From: Fomitopsis serialis
Lineage: Eukaryota > Basidiomycota > Agaricomycetes > Polyporales > Fomitopsidaceae
Assembly (NCBI RefSeq): GCF_022376445.1
Contig: NW_025955044.1
Span: forward strand, 104,723 to 168,722
Reading direction: 5' to 3'
DNA length: 64,000 nt
Shown: positions 12,480 to 24,410 of the stretch, one piece after another
Layout: each line of letters opens with the position of its first letter
Numbering within the stretch: position 1 is the stretch's first letter
Notes under the pieces: model-generated
What the model saw: the letters and a program-made list of their open reading frames with translations, nothing else
Told to the model about the DNA's origin: nothing
The model's database searches: none
Program-made: the position numbers and the translations under genes

Positions 12480-13390
12480 CCGAATGAACTTACGAGGGCG
12501 TTCAAGGACTGCGCAACAACTTGGAAGTACCGCTCCGGCTCCTCGAAGAACGCTAGGTGAGAACTCTTCGAGGACTGCGCCCACTTCGCCTTCGAGATCT
12601 GCCAGAACAGAGGGCCGACGACAAAGTTTCTCACCTCATCGTCTGCGCCATTTATCACCAGCGTCTCCTGGGAGATCTTGTGCAGGTCGTCGAGCATCGA
12701 CCAGGCATCGACCAACTCTTGATGGTTCCGGTGATCTAGAACTCGGATGCACCGTTCCTGGACACAGTTAGCAGTGGATGGTGAGTGCAGAGCATCACCC
12801 CACATGATCGAATACAACGTAGGGCCTTCCTCCTTCGCGCGGAGCGTTTCCTGTGCCAACTTGGGGACCGGGACGACTTGACTTTACAGCTCGCGAAAGT
12901 CCCATCCCCTTCCTTGACTGTCCGTCGTGCCCTCCCTTCAATCTCTCCGGCGTCTCTTGCACATCGTTCGGCACGCCCTTGAGCAGCTCCTAGGCTAGTC
13001 TATTGCCACAGCTCCATCGGCAACGGCGTCCCTACCAAGACCATCCGCTTCAGTCCCTCCTTCGCGAGCCCGTGAGCGTCATGCCCTACGAATGGCCACA
13101 CAAGTCGAAGCTCTCTGCAATCCTAAGCCTCTCGACGAGGTTCGCAAGCGCCTCGGCAAACAGCTGTACTCTCCAGAACTCCTTCGGCCTCTTGCGGAGG
13201 TGCGTGCTCTGCCCGATGCCGAGCTGGTCGTAGCATATGACGGGGCACGTTCTATATGTAGCTCATAGTGCGTCGTCATAACTTGATGTCCGAGGCCAGG
13301 CCTGCCGGCGGCCGTGTAGAACGAGGGCTGTACCACGTCTGGTAGGTCTTGCAGCTGATCGTGAAGTCTTGTATTTTCAAAATCATTCAC
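12480..13390 (-). pseudogene. proline iminopeptidase-like alpha/beta hydrolase pseudogene
   Basis: Reading leftwards from 13330, a GRPGLGHQ segment stands where the family has HGGPG. Next come PVICYDQLGIGQSTHL and KRPKEFWRVQLFAE, then LVERLRIAESFDLCGHS followed immediately by an in-frame stop where the family has WGG. The nucleophile is the Ser of GHSWGG, and it is the last residue before the break. Beyond it frames change repeatedly. Near 12680-12560 the C-terminal part returns: KISQETLVINGADDEV, FFWQISKAKW, SSHLAFFEEPERYFQVV, containing the acid and base (His in SSH) positions of the catalytic triad. Family members hydrolyse N-terminal proline or amino-acid amides. At least one stop and several frameshifts make this copy dead. 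Confidence 0.8.
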
Positions 13391-14064
13391 AGCGCGGATG
13401 TGCGCATTGCGTTGCTGGGCGGAATGCGCGAGTATTTATGTGCAGTACTTAAGACCTGGCAACGCTTTCTCTCAGCGACGTTGCGCGAGGCAGATCTACG
13501 GTGCCATCATGTCCGTCTTACTCTGTCAGAAACCCGATCAGAGTACTGGTTGTCCCCGGAGAGTTCGGAGCTCTGTTGGGTACGCTTCTGCTTGTTCTTG
13601 CTGAATCATCGAAGCATCGCTCCCCTTGGAGTGTCCGAGAGCGCCCCGCAGCTTGAGCGCTATGAGACAGAAGAAGGGGGCCGATTCGGAGTTCTTGAGC
13701 ACCGGTCGCGCGTAAGACCTTGCACCGCTCTCGTATAGAGACGCAGTTCGCTGTCAATGGCAGTGCTATGCAGAGACTTTGTGAGGGTAAATCGTTTTCA
13801 GCAGTGCACCGGCAATCGATCTCTCGGTACCAGTTAGGTGAGTAGTTCGGCCTCCCTCTAAATTCCGTCGGGCGCGCTGATGTACCAAGTTAGCTACGGT
13901 ACTCAGACAGGGTGCGAGCGCGGGCCTGTCATTGTGATGCATCATCGGCCGGACGACGCATCACATATATTGGCCTCGACATGATGTGCTGAGCAGCACC
14001 GGTGCCCGGTCAGTGATACTGTCAGAGTCGCTCTCATCGCACGACAGATCGATTCGCACCCCCA
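13391..14064. other. intergenic, no recognised gene
   Basis: Only short frames without motifs are seen. Confidence 0.4.
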
Positions 14065-15818
14065 TGTCTGCCATTGACACTGCGTTGACGGGATATGCCA
14101 GGTATGATCCCAGCCCAATCCAGCCTATCGCAAGCCACTCCTCAGTGACAATCGCCCCATTCCAGCTCCGTTCATGATTACAACGCCCTCGCCACAACGG
14201 GTACGTTTCGAGTTCATGTTTCGGTACACGCCCTGATGACTTCATTACTCTCGCAGTGCTGCTCTGTTATGACTGTCTCCTGAATCTCGATAGAGAGATT
14301 CCGCTGATCTGGTCCCGGAGGCCGACAATCATCTCCGTGTCTTATGTTCTCTGCCGATATTCCATGGTGCTTTACGCAGTCCTAGGCTGGGTATCGTCTT
14401 CGTCTAATTTGGTACGATAGCTCCGGTGTCCACCTCACCGGAGGTCACTCCTAATACTACTTTGTAAACGTACGTTCGACTCCATTCTACGTTCACCTCA
14501 CTTGTGCTGAACAACATCGTAGATGTACAGCCGTATCGAACTCTCGGCATGTCCTTGGTGTGCTTTTCTCTCCCGTCGTAACAGGTGTGCTCTCAGATTC
14601 GTCTTGACCACCACGGATGCTGATCAATCTGACTAGTTTCTGCATATGTCAAAGTCTATGCTGTCAGTAGACGTGACTGGGGGTGGACGTCCATCGCTGT
14701 TATGCTGGGGATTGTCTCTCTCGCCACACATATCGTAAGCCTTCCCGGCATCATTAACTCGGCTTGCTTCATCTTCTCCTAGTTTCTCTATGCGATATCC
14801 ACCTTCAAGATAGCCACACTTCCCGATTTCGTAGAGTCTTGCATCGAAACGAGAGGTATCTCCGATGTCGAATTAAAGAGGTGCGCGTCATTATCGATTG
14901 TTCAACCCTTTATATATGAACCGGGACAGATGTGAGCCTCTGTCAAGCTACAGTCTCAACTCTGACCTGATTGTCTGCATAGTAATCATTGCGACACGCA
15001 TATGCGCCATCACGTCCGACCTCACCGTAATTGCAGCGATAACATATCACACGAGAGGGCAAGGGATCCTCAGTCAAGGCCTGCCCCAGAGCAGACCGTC
15101 ACTCGTACTCCTCATACAGAGAGACGGTGAGTGATGCTCGGCAGCTCAGGAGAACGAGCCTTCGCTGATTGTCCCAATTAAGGATTTGTGATGTTTGTGT
15201 AGGTGCTAAAGGGAGCTTTCGATGGCTTTAGATCGACAATGATGATGTGTCTAGGTTCTTCGCTGTCCTCAATATATTCGCCGTTGCCCTCTACTTCACA
15301 GTAGTAAGCATCTACGCTCGTCCGTCACTTAATCATGCTGACAACAGCCGCCATAGCCGTACGGCTGGGCCTTGACGATATTTGTTGACCCGTGAGCTTC
15401 GCTGCGCCGATACCGCTTGTCTATAGATCTGACATCCACTCATTGCGCCATCTCCATCATCATCTCACGCAGCGTCTTGCGACTCCTGGCAGCGACCAAC
15501 AACAGCGTGCCAGAGGACAGCGATGACATCGAAACGCTCCACTTGTCCTTCGTCCAACCAGAACAGCTGCCCACGGAGCTGTCTAGTGTGGTCCACTACA
15601 CCGCGAACGTGTTCAATGCAGTCGTCTCGCGAATTTTGGCAGAACCGGACGATGTGGAGGACACTACGCTTGCCCCGACTGATAGTTCATGCGAACCCCC
15701 GGAAGTGAACGGAGATGGGTGCACAGCAGGTGAGTACAAGCAGCCTACGCTACCGATTGATCTGACTACTGTTATGGCGCATCTAGAGAGGGATGAGGTC
15801 GAAAGGTACTCGTCATAA
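14065..15818 (+). CDS. DUF6533-family multi-pass membrane protein, possibly degraded
   Basis: Successive short exons carry the order of blocks typical of this Agaricomycete family. They are LLCYDCLLNLDREIPLIW (about 14262-14315) and YVLCRYSMVLYAVLG; then VKVYAVSRRDWGWTSIAVML (about 14650-14705); a 1495x-151xx block ending LLIQRDG (15100-15128); and VLNIFAVALYFTVV (about 15265-15305). The final exon gives an acidic tail (15480-15818). Several hydrophobic helices alternate with small loops, fitting a seven-helix-like integral membrane protein of unknown function. The start at 14065 (MSAIDTALTGYA) is a guess. The first intron lacks an obvious acceptor, and exon boundaries between blocks are not all resolved, so this may be a pseudogene. 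Confidence 0.5.
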
Positions 15819-16448
15819 GGCAAGTAATATATGCGCTATTCCGTCTCGGCGTCCATTCGGCAATGCTGACGTGGACTGTACGAAACTTAGCTGAATTGAA
15901 TTCGGCGGGAGCTGTACGTTAGTATTCTCAATTGCATTGATATTGTATGTTTGAGGTACGCCGGTTAGGTTCTGCGATGCACTGAGGGCGGCTCCTGGGC
16001 GGCTCAGCAGTTGAATATGATGCGCAGATGTGGTGTGGCATTGGTGACTCAGACGCCAGACCGAAAGGCTCACAGGGTTGCTCTGAAGCTTAAACAGCAT
16101 ATGGCACGCAGCCTAGAGCTATGTGGCAGCACGTTTACGTGCTGGACGGTTCTCGCCACTCGGACCTCCGAAATGATGTAATCGTTATGCGTGTTCACTA
16201 TTACTGCATTGAACAAAGTCGTCCGGCTCAACGTCGACGTGTCCACTGTTGTACGCGTACGTGTCCGGAGCCTGCTGGTACCGATTAGGGACTAGTGACT
16301 GGTTGACCACTCGCTGTATCTGTGCCATGCAGGTTGGGAGGAGGCGGACGCGACCACGTGATACTTATGTAGTCGCGGTCGCTCAACCGAGCCAACGGTC
16401 GCCTGAACCACCACCAGCGCATCTGCATCCTTCAATGCAACTCTCACT
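15819..16448. other. intergenic, no recognised gene
   Basis: No coding frame of note and no repeat seen; it probably includes the promoter region of the kinase pseudogene that begins at 16449. Confidence 0.4.
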
Positions 16449-18549
16449 ATGGCCGAAGAATATCGCGGGTTCAAATTTTCCATTATGTATGCCGATCCTC
16501 CCAACAAGTCCGCGACCTCCGTTCCCGGTTCCCTTGCCGGCAAGTATCGGTTCCTGACTATGGCTTACCACGAGTATCTGCCACCGGAACGCGCCTATGT
16601 ATCCAACCTTGAAGACGTAGTCATCGAAAACAAAAATCGCAAACGTGCAAATCTGCTCGATGTTGACCTAGACGGTACGATGGACGTCGAAATACACGAG
16701 GTACGATGGCGAGATTGTGGCTTGAGACATCTTACACTTAACCCCTTTCTTACAGTTGGTGGAATCACTTCGGCCTGACGTGAAGACCGAGGCCAGATAT
16801 GAGGAGGCATACGCGGCTGTAGATGGCCCCTTCCTTGTATAGAAGGCATCCCCGCTGGATCCTTGGGAACCGTTGACGACATTGGAGGAATTGGTCGCCG
16901 TTCTTAGTGCATCTATGAGCCTTTCATACCTCTCGTCACTCACAGCGCCCATAACAGCTGTCGTGCCTCCTCATCGCCCAACGCGATCATTGGCCGCGTT
17001 GCGAATAGTGGGCGAGTTGGTTGCACAAATTCGTCAGTCTACTCCCTCTTCGACTACAGCATACTTTTAATGGCCCTTCATCCCTCAGATCGTGAAGGCA
17101 TCGCCGCAGCCGCTCGGACAAGGGACTCACCTTCGACTGGCGCCACGGCCGTTCGCCGTACTGAGACTCAGGTCGAACGTACGGACGCCGTGTACAACTA
17201 CCGACCACTCAGTCTGGCCCCCCCACCCATCACGATCTATCATCCCGTGTTCGCCAAGTTCCTCTGAATGATGGCTGAGTCGCAAGTCTTCACGCACGAA
17301 GAGCTCGATGGCGCTCAGATACCGCCATCGACAAATTTTCTCAACCACGATCATCTCCAACGCATCTGGCGAATCTGATGTAGACGGTGCTGTGTATTCA
17401 GCGGTTGTGAACAACAAATTCTGCACAGTCACCGCGTTGACCAAGGTTGCGCTCGAGGTGGGCGAAGGTGTCTGCGACCCGCTCGCGCAGGTAGAGTGTG
17501 CGTACGTGGCTCTATACTCCTCTGACGAGGTGTGTGCGTGCTCCCAGAACTAATGTCCTTTCATACTGACATTCTACTGCACCCAGGCTCGGCCTGTACG
17601 ACAAGCGTGTTGCTGTCCCGCATTCCTCATAGGGATGGCAGGGCCCAATATCATAGTCAGCGGTGCAGTGTTCGCCGACCAGCTCATCGCACAGACGCTG
17701 ACGGACTACATCTCCGTCGTCCCTCGCCCGGGGCAAAGGGGCCGCTCCCCGCTCGACGATGCCGGCCATCGCGTTGCGAGACTCTTCTGGGCACTCAAAG
17801 TGTGTATCGGAGATTTGAACAGATACTACAAACAAGTCGCACAAGAGGTCGCCCCGCCACCTCCGCCGCCTGTCGCTGGCGTCATGGGCGGTTGTGCCTC
17901 CGTGAGCGAGTCAGCCAGAGTCGCCCAGGCTAGGCGCGTGCCGTCGTACATCGGGCCTCATTTCACGGAATACCTGGACAGCGCTGGGCAGCCGATCGAG
18001 CTCATGTACAAGGAGCGGCTCAGCCCCGACATCACAGTGAGAGGGGTGTTCGTCGCGGAGGCAAGAAACAAGGCCGAAACGGAAACGACAACGACGAAGG
18101 TGGTCGTCAAGTTCGCACACACGTACAACCGTGAGGCACACGAACTCCTCGCGGCCGCAGAGCCCCCGCAGGCACCCCGGCTATGGCACTGTGCATACGA
18201 GGACAGTGTGGACATGTGGGTCGTCGTAATGGACTACGTGGAGGGCACTAAGCCCGGGGAGGTGCTGACCGAGCCCGCGCATGTCGCCTCCCTCCGGGCG
18301 GCGGTGAGGACGCTGCACGAGCGCGGGTTCGTGTTCGGCGACCTGCGTCACCCGAACGTACTCGTCGTGGGCGAGAGGATGGTACTGATCGACTTCGACT
18401 GGTGCGGGAAGGCTGGCGAGGCGCGGTATCCGAGCGACATTCTTCTGGACGGCCAAATTCCGTGGCACCACAGTGTACGGCGGGGCGGGCTTATTGAGAA
18501 GGTGCACGGCAGGCATCTTTTCCGCATGATTACGGGAGAGGAGCTGTGA
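16449..18549 (+). pseudogene. fungal protein-kinase-like gene with premature stops
   Basis: The order of a large Agaricomycete kinase-like protein is kept almost end to end. Exon 1 (16449-16700) holds YHEYLPPERAYVSNLEDVV, and intron 16701-16755 is intact. Exon 2 then meets a TAG at 16840-16842 and continues in the same frame through LTTLEELVAVLSASMSLSYL. A one-base shift at 17070 and an in-frame TGA near 17265 follow. The C-terminal part (17635-18549, 304 residues) is open. It includes VVVKFAHTYNREAHELL (lysine-bearing strand), VVVMDYVEGT (hinge), GFVFGDLRHPNVLVV (catalytic loop with Asp and Asn) and MVLIDFDWCGKAGE (DFD in place of DFG). The C-terminal half could still be expressed alone. Substrate is unknown. 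Confidence 0.8.
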
Positions 18550-18583
18550 CGGACTGTTCATGACATTCGTATATACAGTAAAT

Positions 18584-18735
18584 TGACAGGTTGTTTGACA
18601 TGTCGTCTGACAGGTCGTCGGACTCGGAGTCGACAGGTCACCTGACAGCCTGAGGACTATGCTGAACCACGTCCATCGAGTCTGGCCGCGCCGACCCATT
18701 TGACGAGCCCTCGGACAATGTGCATGCATGACCGC
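18584..18735 (+). repeat. TGACAGGT-family repeat copy
   Basis: Contains four spaced TGACAGGT/TGACATGT modules (18584-18650) and then a segment that resembles the reverse complement of 26290-26195. Both share TGAACCACGTC, TTGACGAGCCC and CATGACCGCTCG. It begins about 35 bp after the stop codon of the kinase pseudogene. Confidence 0.7.
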
Positions 18736-21340
18736 TCGCAAACAGCGGTACCGCGTTATCTTTGGTACGGGATGGGGCGGGTACGAGCTGCTTCGCGACG
18801 GTATCATCAATGCTGGCGTGACTCTTATGCGTGCGGTCTTCCAGTTACGTCTCGCTCACCTTTGTGTAGACGTCACCGTCATGTCGTCCCACATTGGATG
18901 AATACTACTGCCATGTCTGTGGTACTCAATTCTCCGAGGTGAGTGACCTGCTACTGCATACCATCGTTGACTTATGGGCAATGAGCCCATGCAATCCGGC
19001 ACAGCCCTTTACTTCCTCGCCTTGCCTCGCCTTCACGCTCTCGTGCCATTTCCCCATCATCGCTGCTGGTGCCCCCACACCATATTCTCTTTCACCACTC
19101 CGTCACCTTACAACGCGTGCGTATGAGGTGCACGGTCCACAACGGATCACTTGGCCCACTCAAGGTCGGCTCGTCAGCCGGGGACACGTCGTCTCTTCGT
19201 GGGACACGCTTCTGCCGGGAGGAAGACGCAGGTCTGGGAGGTGGTCATGACACTGCACGGGTTGGCGGCATCGCAAGAAAATCCTAGTACTGGTGCGGGC
19301 TCAAATGTGCATGCGCATAGGTCGACCCACTCGAAGGAGCTATCTCACTGAGTGCCTAACGCTCCGAGCTTCGACTCGAATCTTCATTTCCCTCGCCACC
19401 GTACGCAGGTCGTCATCGCGGATGTAAACAAGATCGCGAAACCCCACGACTGCACATACTGGAGAGGGATGTCTGTCCTCCTCGAATAACCCATCGTGGC
19501 GCTCAGCGTTGGGAAGACGTCGAACGACAGTGAGATGAACATGCTCGTGAGTACGAGCGCGAGCCACCACACGGTTCAGTCCTTGATCGCCATGCGCAGC
19601 CCGGCCACCTGGTTCGTCTATGCAGCGTCCGTGTTCTCGTCGGAGACGCCAACGTCCTCGACCATACGCTGCCCGATATTGCTGAGAATGGTGGGGTGCC
19701 ACCACTTCGTCTCGTCCATCCCCACCGTGCTTGCTGTGTGGCTCCGTGGCTCGCCTACCTCATCATGGCCGCTGTCTCTGGTCCCTCACCGCTCGCTATC
19801 CCTTGTCCTTCCGGAGAGCGACAAAGATCTCAAGACCGCCCACGGCGCCGTCGAGCGGTAGTCACAGTAGACACAGTTCGCACCATGGCATCGTGACTAA
19901 GTACCTCCTCTGATGTACCAACGACACAATTTGTTAAGCTAACTTTACTATCATCCATAGCACAGACGTACACGGGGGCCCTCAGCCGTACGTAGTGCGA
20001 CGACTCCCGCGACGCACGCTATGGGCTGGCAAGACATGTTCAAGGGAGAGATCATGTGTCTGATGCTCACCTATTGCTGTTATTGGCCCGACGTACGAAG
20101 AACGGGTGGCGCACGAGTGGACACCACAATGTAATCTCAGGCTTGTGGCCCGTCATCACAGACTAGCGCGTATATACAGTCCGTAAGTACGTAGGCATAG
20201 TAGGCGGCATCTGTTGCAGCCCGCCGGACAAAGCTGTAGAGTTGACAACAGCTCTATAGAGTCGAGACAGTCTTGCGCGCGTTCATATCATAACAGGTAT
20301 ACTCGCGGTGCTCAACCACTTCGTATTCCGTCGCGAACGAGCACGCATTGACAAGACTAAGTTATGCATGAGCCGGCAATCTTCCCGCTTGCGAAGTCTT
20401 TCGTGTGGTATCTGCGCCGCATGTTGGGTTGTCATAACATTGAGAGAACGTAAGGCACTGGCAGTTTAAGGCTGCGGGCGGCTGAGCTGGTCCGAAGAGC
20501 GAGCACTCTGCCAGCACTTACATCTCGAATTGGCCTCGCTCCTAGATTCCCGACCTTCACACAAGACTCGCCGGTGTGCAGCGAACCTGGTACTGCCAGA
20601 ACATTGTTCCTTTGACCGCAATATCAATGTTCGCTATGATGGACACATCACTTACATAGCTACCAGTGCGACGGCCAGCTGGTCGTGCACGACATGCTGA
20701 ACCTTTCGTTCTGCTTTGTCGTGGGCTTTGCGTCTGCTGACCCGTCTCTTGGCCCGTTCGCAATTGTCTTCGACGAGTTAAATAATGACTGTTCGTCCAC
20801 GTCCATACTATTCCGTTACTGCAGGTAAGTCCGCCCCGGTGCCGAGCTACATCCTCACGACCTCTCCAGCAGTTACTGCATCACCTATATTTGTCCGTTG
20901 GGCACTCTACAGTCTACCCCGACACACCCCTCGTGTACGGCGCCCTCGTATGCGTCTTCTTACCGATGCTCTTGTCACAAGAACACCTCTCCGACACTGA
21001 CGTCATCCGCACTCGTACTACCGGTCGACTCTCGCGCACCGGTTGGCCGGAATGCGAGATTGTTTCGAACATCTTCATTCCGAACGGGTATAGATGATTA
21101 ACCTTCCCCTAACTGGGCAACAAGGCACCCTGCTGCGAGACGATCCGCGCCGGCAACGAGAACTTACCACAATGAGTGTTCATCGTTCACTGGACTACAA
21201 CAGGCCTCGACATCTGTCCGTCTCGTTTTCGGCGCTGCCTTGGGACAACGCCAAATAATATGGTGCGCCAGCGCTGTCCTAACGACCGCGATGTGACTGC
21301 AGATGACGGTGCTATCAATACAGTCTGTGTTGCTTACCAG
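18736..21340. other. intergenic, unassigned short frames
   Basis: A frame at 18735-18800 reads YRVIFGTGWGGYELLRDG and 18891-18940 reads DEYYCHVCGTQFSE (two Cys with CxxC spacing). Both look protein-like but I cannot assign them. A minus-strand frame at 19384-19572 is hydrophobic and could be a membrane-protein remnant. Nothing is identifiable between 19.9 and 21.3 kb. Confidence 0.3.
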
Positions 21341-21639
21341 CTACCGCCTCGCTATCACGGCATGTCGCCCGGAGCTCGTCGTAGCCGGAAGATTGCTTCC
21401 ACGACCAGCCCGTTTCATCTGTAAAGAGCAAGTCAAATACATATCGAGAAGAGCAGTTTCCTTGCTGTTGAAGTGGAGCCTCGCGGGCCTGTCGACCCGG
21501 AGGACGTAGAGAGAGTAGAAAGGAAAGATGGGCGCAGTCAATGTCCTAGATGCACCGGTGCGCGGCGAGCATGGTGACAATGTTGCGTTCGCCCTTGGGG
21601 AGGACCAAGGAGATTTTACTGGTAGACCACGAGCATGTG

Positions 21640-22530
21640 AGTAGGTGGACAGAAGTGTCATGAACGTCGACGTTGATCTCGGGAAGTCTTGGCCTTCTGC
21701 CTTTAAGTTATTCGCCGCCGAAGAGCGGTCGGTCGAAGGGGTCGTCGATATTGAAGGGAACTCCTTCGCGGGGATCGACTCGAGCGTATTTGACCGCGAG
21801 AGGGTTTTGCTCGCCTGCGTTCGCAGCGGTAGCGGCACGACAACGGCGACGGGGTCTTGGTCGATCGCGTGTGTGTCCCGTGGTGCTGCGCGGCAGCGAG
21901 GCGGCTGTTCGCGGTCGATGAGCCCCGATAGCGACGCAGATGACAGACTTACCGAGGCCGCGTATGACTGCTTAAGGATGTTGAAATTGTCGGGGCACTG
22001 AGCGAGCTGGGGTACGCTATGGTGGTATTGACAGACATGGAGGTGGGCTTCGGCAGCGACGTCGATGGATGTGCAGCGAAGCTTGGCATGGCGACCAACG
22101 TGACACTGTATAGCGTCGTCGACGGTAATGGTGTGGGCGCAAACGAGGGGAGTACATACGTGGCATATGGCTCGTGGCCCTTGAAGTCCCTCCGCACCTT
22201 CACCTCGAACTCCCTCAGCGCTGCCAGTTCGATGTCGAGCTGCCGCTCGGGGTAAGAACACATCTCTCGCACTCTCTGATTGATCTCGCGGAGGCCGAAC
22301 ATGCCCTGGCCCACGATTCTCCACGACTTGTTCGAGTACGTGTCGTCCCAGATGCGCTTGGATACCATGAAAGCGGGTATTTATAGACGGTGGCTCGACG
22401 AGCCGCTGGCGGCAGGGAACCACGCGTTTAGACTTTGGAGAAGGTAGAGGGCAGCGAACATCACCGATGTGTGAGGCCGCGTTCTATGGAGAGCATAGGC
22501 AATGAACAACACGAGAGGCGGTGACTTTGA
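21640..22530 (-). pseudogene. cyclin fragment, inverted copy 1
   Basis: Read leftwards from 22530, LFIAYALHRTRPHTSVMFAA corresponds to the first helix of the cyclin box. It is followed by KRIWDDTYSNKSWRIVGQGM, LREINQRVREMCSY and EFEVKVRRDFKGHEPY. These are the cyclin-box segments of basidiomycete PCL/G1-type cyclins, which bind and activate a cyclin-dependent kinase. One in-frame stop interrupts the link after the first helices (near 22385). The proline/serine-rich tail down to about 21640 aligns with the region downstream of copy 2. The copy is the mirror image of 23236-24060. Confidence 0.75.
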
Positions 22531-22549
22531 AGGGTACCTTCAAAGGGTA

Positions 22550-23235
22550 CGGCCGGACAATTGCTATCCTGTCGAAAAAAACGTGTTGATGTTGACGTTG
22601 ACGTTGACGGCCTCAAGCTGTTCTATTTGTGAGTCCCGAGATGTCGAACCCTGTGTTGAAGTCGATTTACACGAGTTGGTTACGTTGTTCTTGATGTTGA
22701 AGTTGACAAGTTGTCGGACAAGTGGTTTGACAGGTGGTTTGACAGGTGGTTTGACAGGTTGCCCGGCAAGCGCCGGGCATCCGTGTAACGGCCCGGCCTT
22801 CGCCACCTTCCTTTTCCGTCCACTCGTCCCTCGGCTAGACCGGTTACCTTTTCCGTGGCTTGTAGTGCCCAGGCCGGTCCTTACAAATTTCCTTAATCAC
22901 GGACTTTGACTCGTATTTCTGTATATAAGGTCGCTCTCGACGAGCGACTCGACAGCGTTCATTCGTTGGGAATCCAGCCTTATAACCTGTCTTTCCTTTC
23001 GTGTGACACTCTTCTCCCGTGTGGCGCCAGTGCTTGCCTTTTAAGGCTCACGAGCGTCACAATCCGCCACATGCACTGAACCGCGAACAGGCCTACGATG
23101 TAACAGCGAGTCTACGCTCTCCGTCCTGATCCACTGTCGCTGAGACGGACACGAAGAGATGCGAAGCCTTTTACGAGGTTTGTGACGCATTTGTTTGCGT
23201 GCCCGGTCCTCCCTCCATTATCCACCGCCAATTCG
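22550..23235 (+). repeat. TGACAGGT-family repeat copy between inverted cyclin fragments
   Basis: Runs from CCGGACAATTGCTATC through GTTGATGTTGACG, a set of 12-bp TGACAGGTGGTT units (about 22730-22765), and a stretch with TATATAAGG (22922-22930) and the hairpin GTCGCT...AGCGAC. It ends at CTCCATTATCCACCGCCAAT. The same order, inverted, is found at 26870-26495, where the 22770-23050 part is missing. The TATA-like box and internal hairpin suggest it can supply a promoter. Confidence 0.75.
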
Positions 23236-24060
23236 CCAGGACCGTCGCCGCCTCTCGCGTTGTTTATCGCCTACGCCCTCCACAGAACGCGGCCTCACAC
23301 ATCGGTGATGTTCGCTGCCCTCTACCTTCTCCAACGTCTGAACGCGTGGTTCCCTGCCGTCAGCGGTTCGTCGAGTTACCGTCCATAGATTCCCGCTTTC
23401 ATAGCATCCAAGCTCATCTGGGATGACACGTACTCGAACAGGTCGTGGAGAATCGTAGGCCGGGGCATGTGCACCCTCCGCGAGATCAATCAGATGGTGC
23501 GAGAGATGTGCTCTTACCTCGAGTAGCAGCTCAACATCGAACTGGCAGCGCTGAAGGAGTTCGAGGCGAAGTTGCGGAGGAACTTCAAGGGCCACGAAAG
23601 GACCGGGCTGTACCCTATGTAGGTACGTGCTCCCCTCGCCTGCGCCGACACCGGTACCATCGATTGACGCCATACGGTGCCACGTCCACCACCACCCCGA
23701 GCTTCGCCAGGCATCCGTCAATGTCGTCACCGAAGCCCACCCCCATGCCTGTCGACGCCAGCACAGCGTACCCAAGTCCGCCCACGAGCCCCGACACGCC
23801 TGAGCAGTCGTACTCCACGTCCACGAGCCCCGCGTCGCCAACATCCGCCTCGCCTCGCACAGCACCCACGGGACGCCCCACGCCATTGAGCAAGAGTCCG
23901 TCGCCGCCGTCGTGCCGCCGCCAATGCAGAAGTAAGCTGGCCAGTCGCTGTCGAGGTCGAACACGTTTGACTCGTTTCCTGCGAAGGGCTTGCCTTCAAT
24001 ATCCAAAGCCATCTCGACCGACCGCGCCTCGACGACGAAGAAGGCGAAGGGCCAGGACTG
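23236..24060 (+). pseudogene. cyclin fragment, inverted copy 2
   Basis: Begins abruptly at the repeat edge with SPPLALFIAYALHRTRPHT (23238 on), continues LYLLQRLNAWFP, and then has stops before WDDTYSNRSWRIVGRGM (23425-23475), LREINQMVREMCSYLE (23476-23523, stop TAG directly after) and LAALKEFEAKLRRNFKGHE. These are cyclin-box helices, parallel to the copy on the other strand. Stops at about 23385 and 23524 inactivate it. Confidence 0.75.
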
Positions 24061-24130
24061 GTACGCCCACGCGACGCCGTGCGTGTGATAGGCCCGTCGC
24101 GCGACATGCTCATCTCTGTCTTCCATGCTT

Positions 24131-24410
24131 GTTTTGCCCCAACTGGTTGCCGCGTCTTTGCTCGCGCAGGCGGCCGTTGTCGCTCGTTATCTCGGACACC
24201 GTGCTCTCGCATAGGACCTATTGCATCTGGTTCGTGGCGCTTTTCTTCTTTTCTTCGCTCTCGCACTGCTGTTTTGCCCCAACTGGTTGCCGCGTCTTTG
24301 CTCGCGCAGGCGGCCGTTGTCGCTCGTTATCTCGGACACCGTGCTCTCGCATAGGACCTATTGCATCTGGTTCGTGGCGCTTTTCTTCTTTTCTTCGCTC
24401 TCGCACTGCC
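24131..24410. repeat. 140-bp tandem duplication
   Basis: Two adjacent copies (24131-24270 and 24271-24410) starting GTTTTGCCCCAACTGG are essentially identical. A more diverged relative of the same unit is visible around 24720-24860. The preceding sequence at 24575-24680 resembles the tail of cyclin copy 1 (around 21780-21815), so this is a third scrap of the same source. Confidence 0.9.

Noticed and set aside
21341..22423. Continuous 360-codon minus-strand frame
   Set aside because: It crosses the cyclin remnant in the wrong frame; the recognisable cyclin motifs lie in a different frame.
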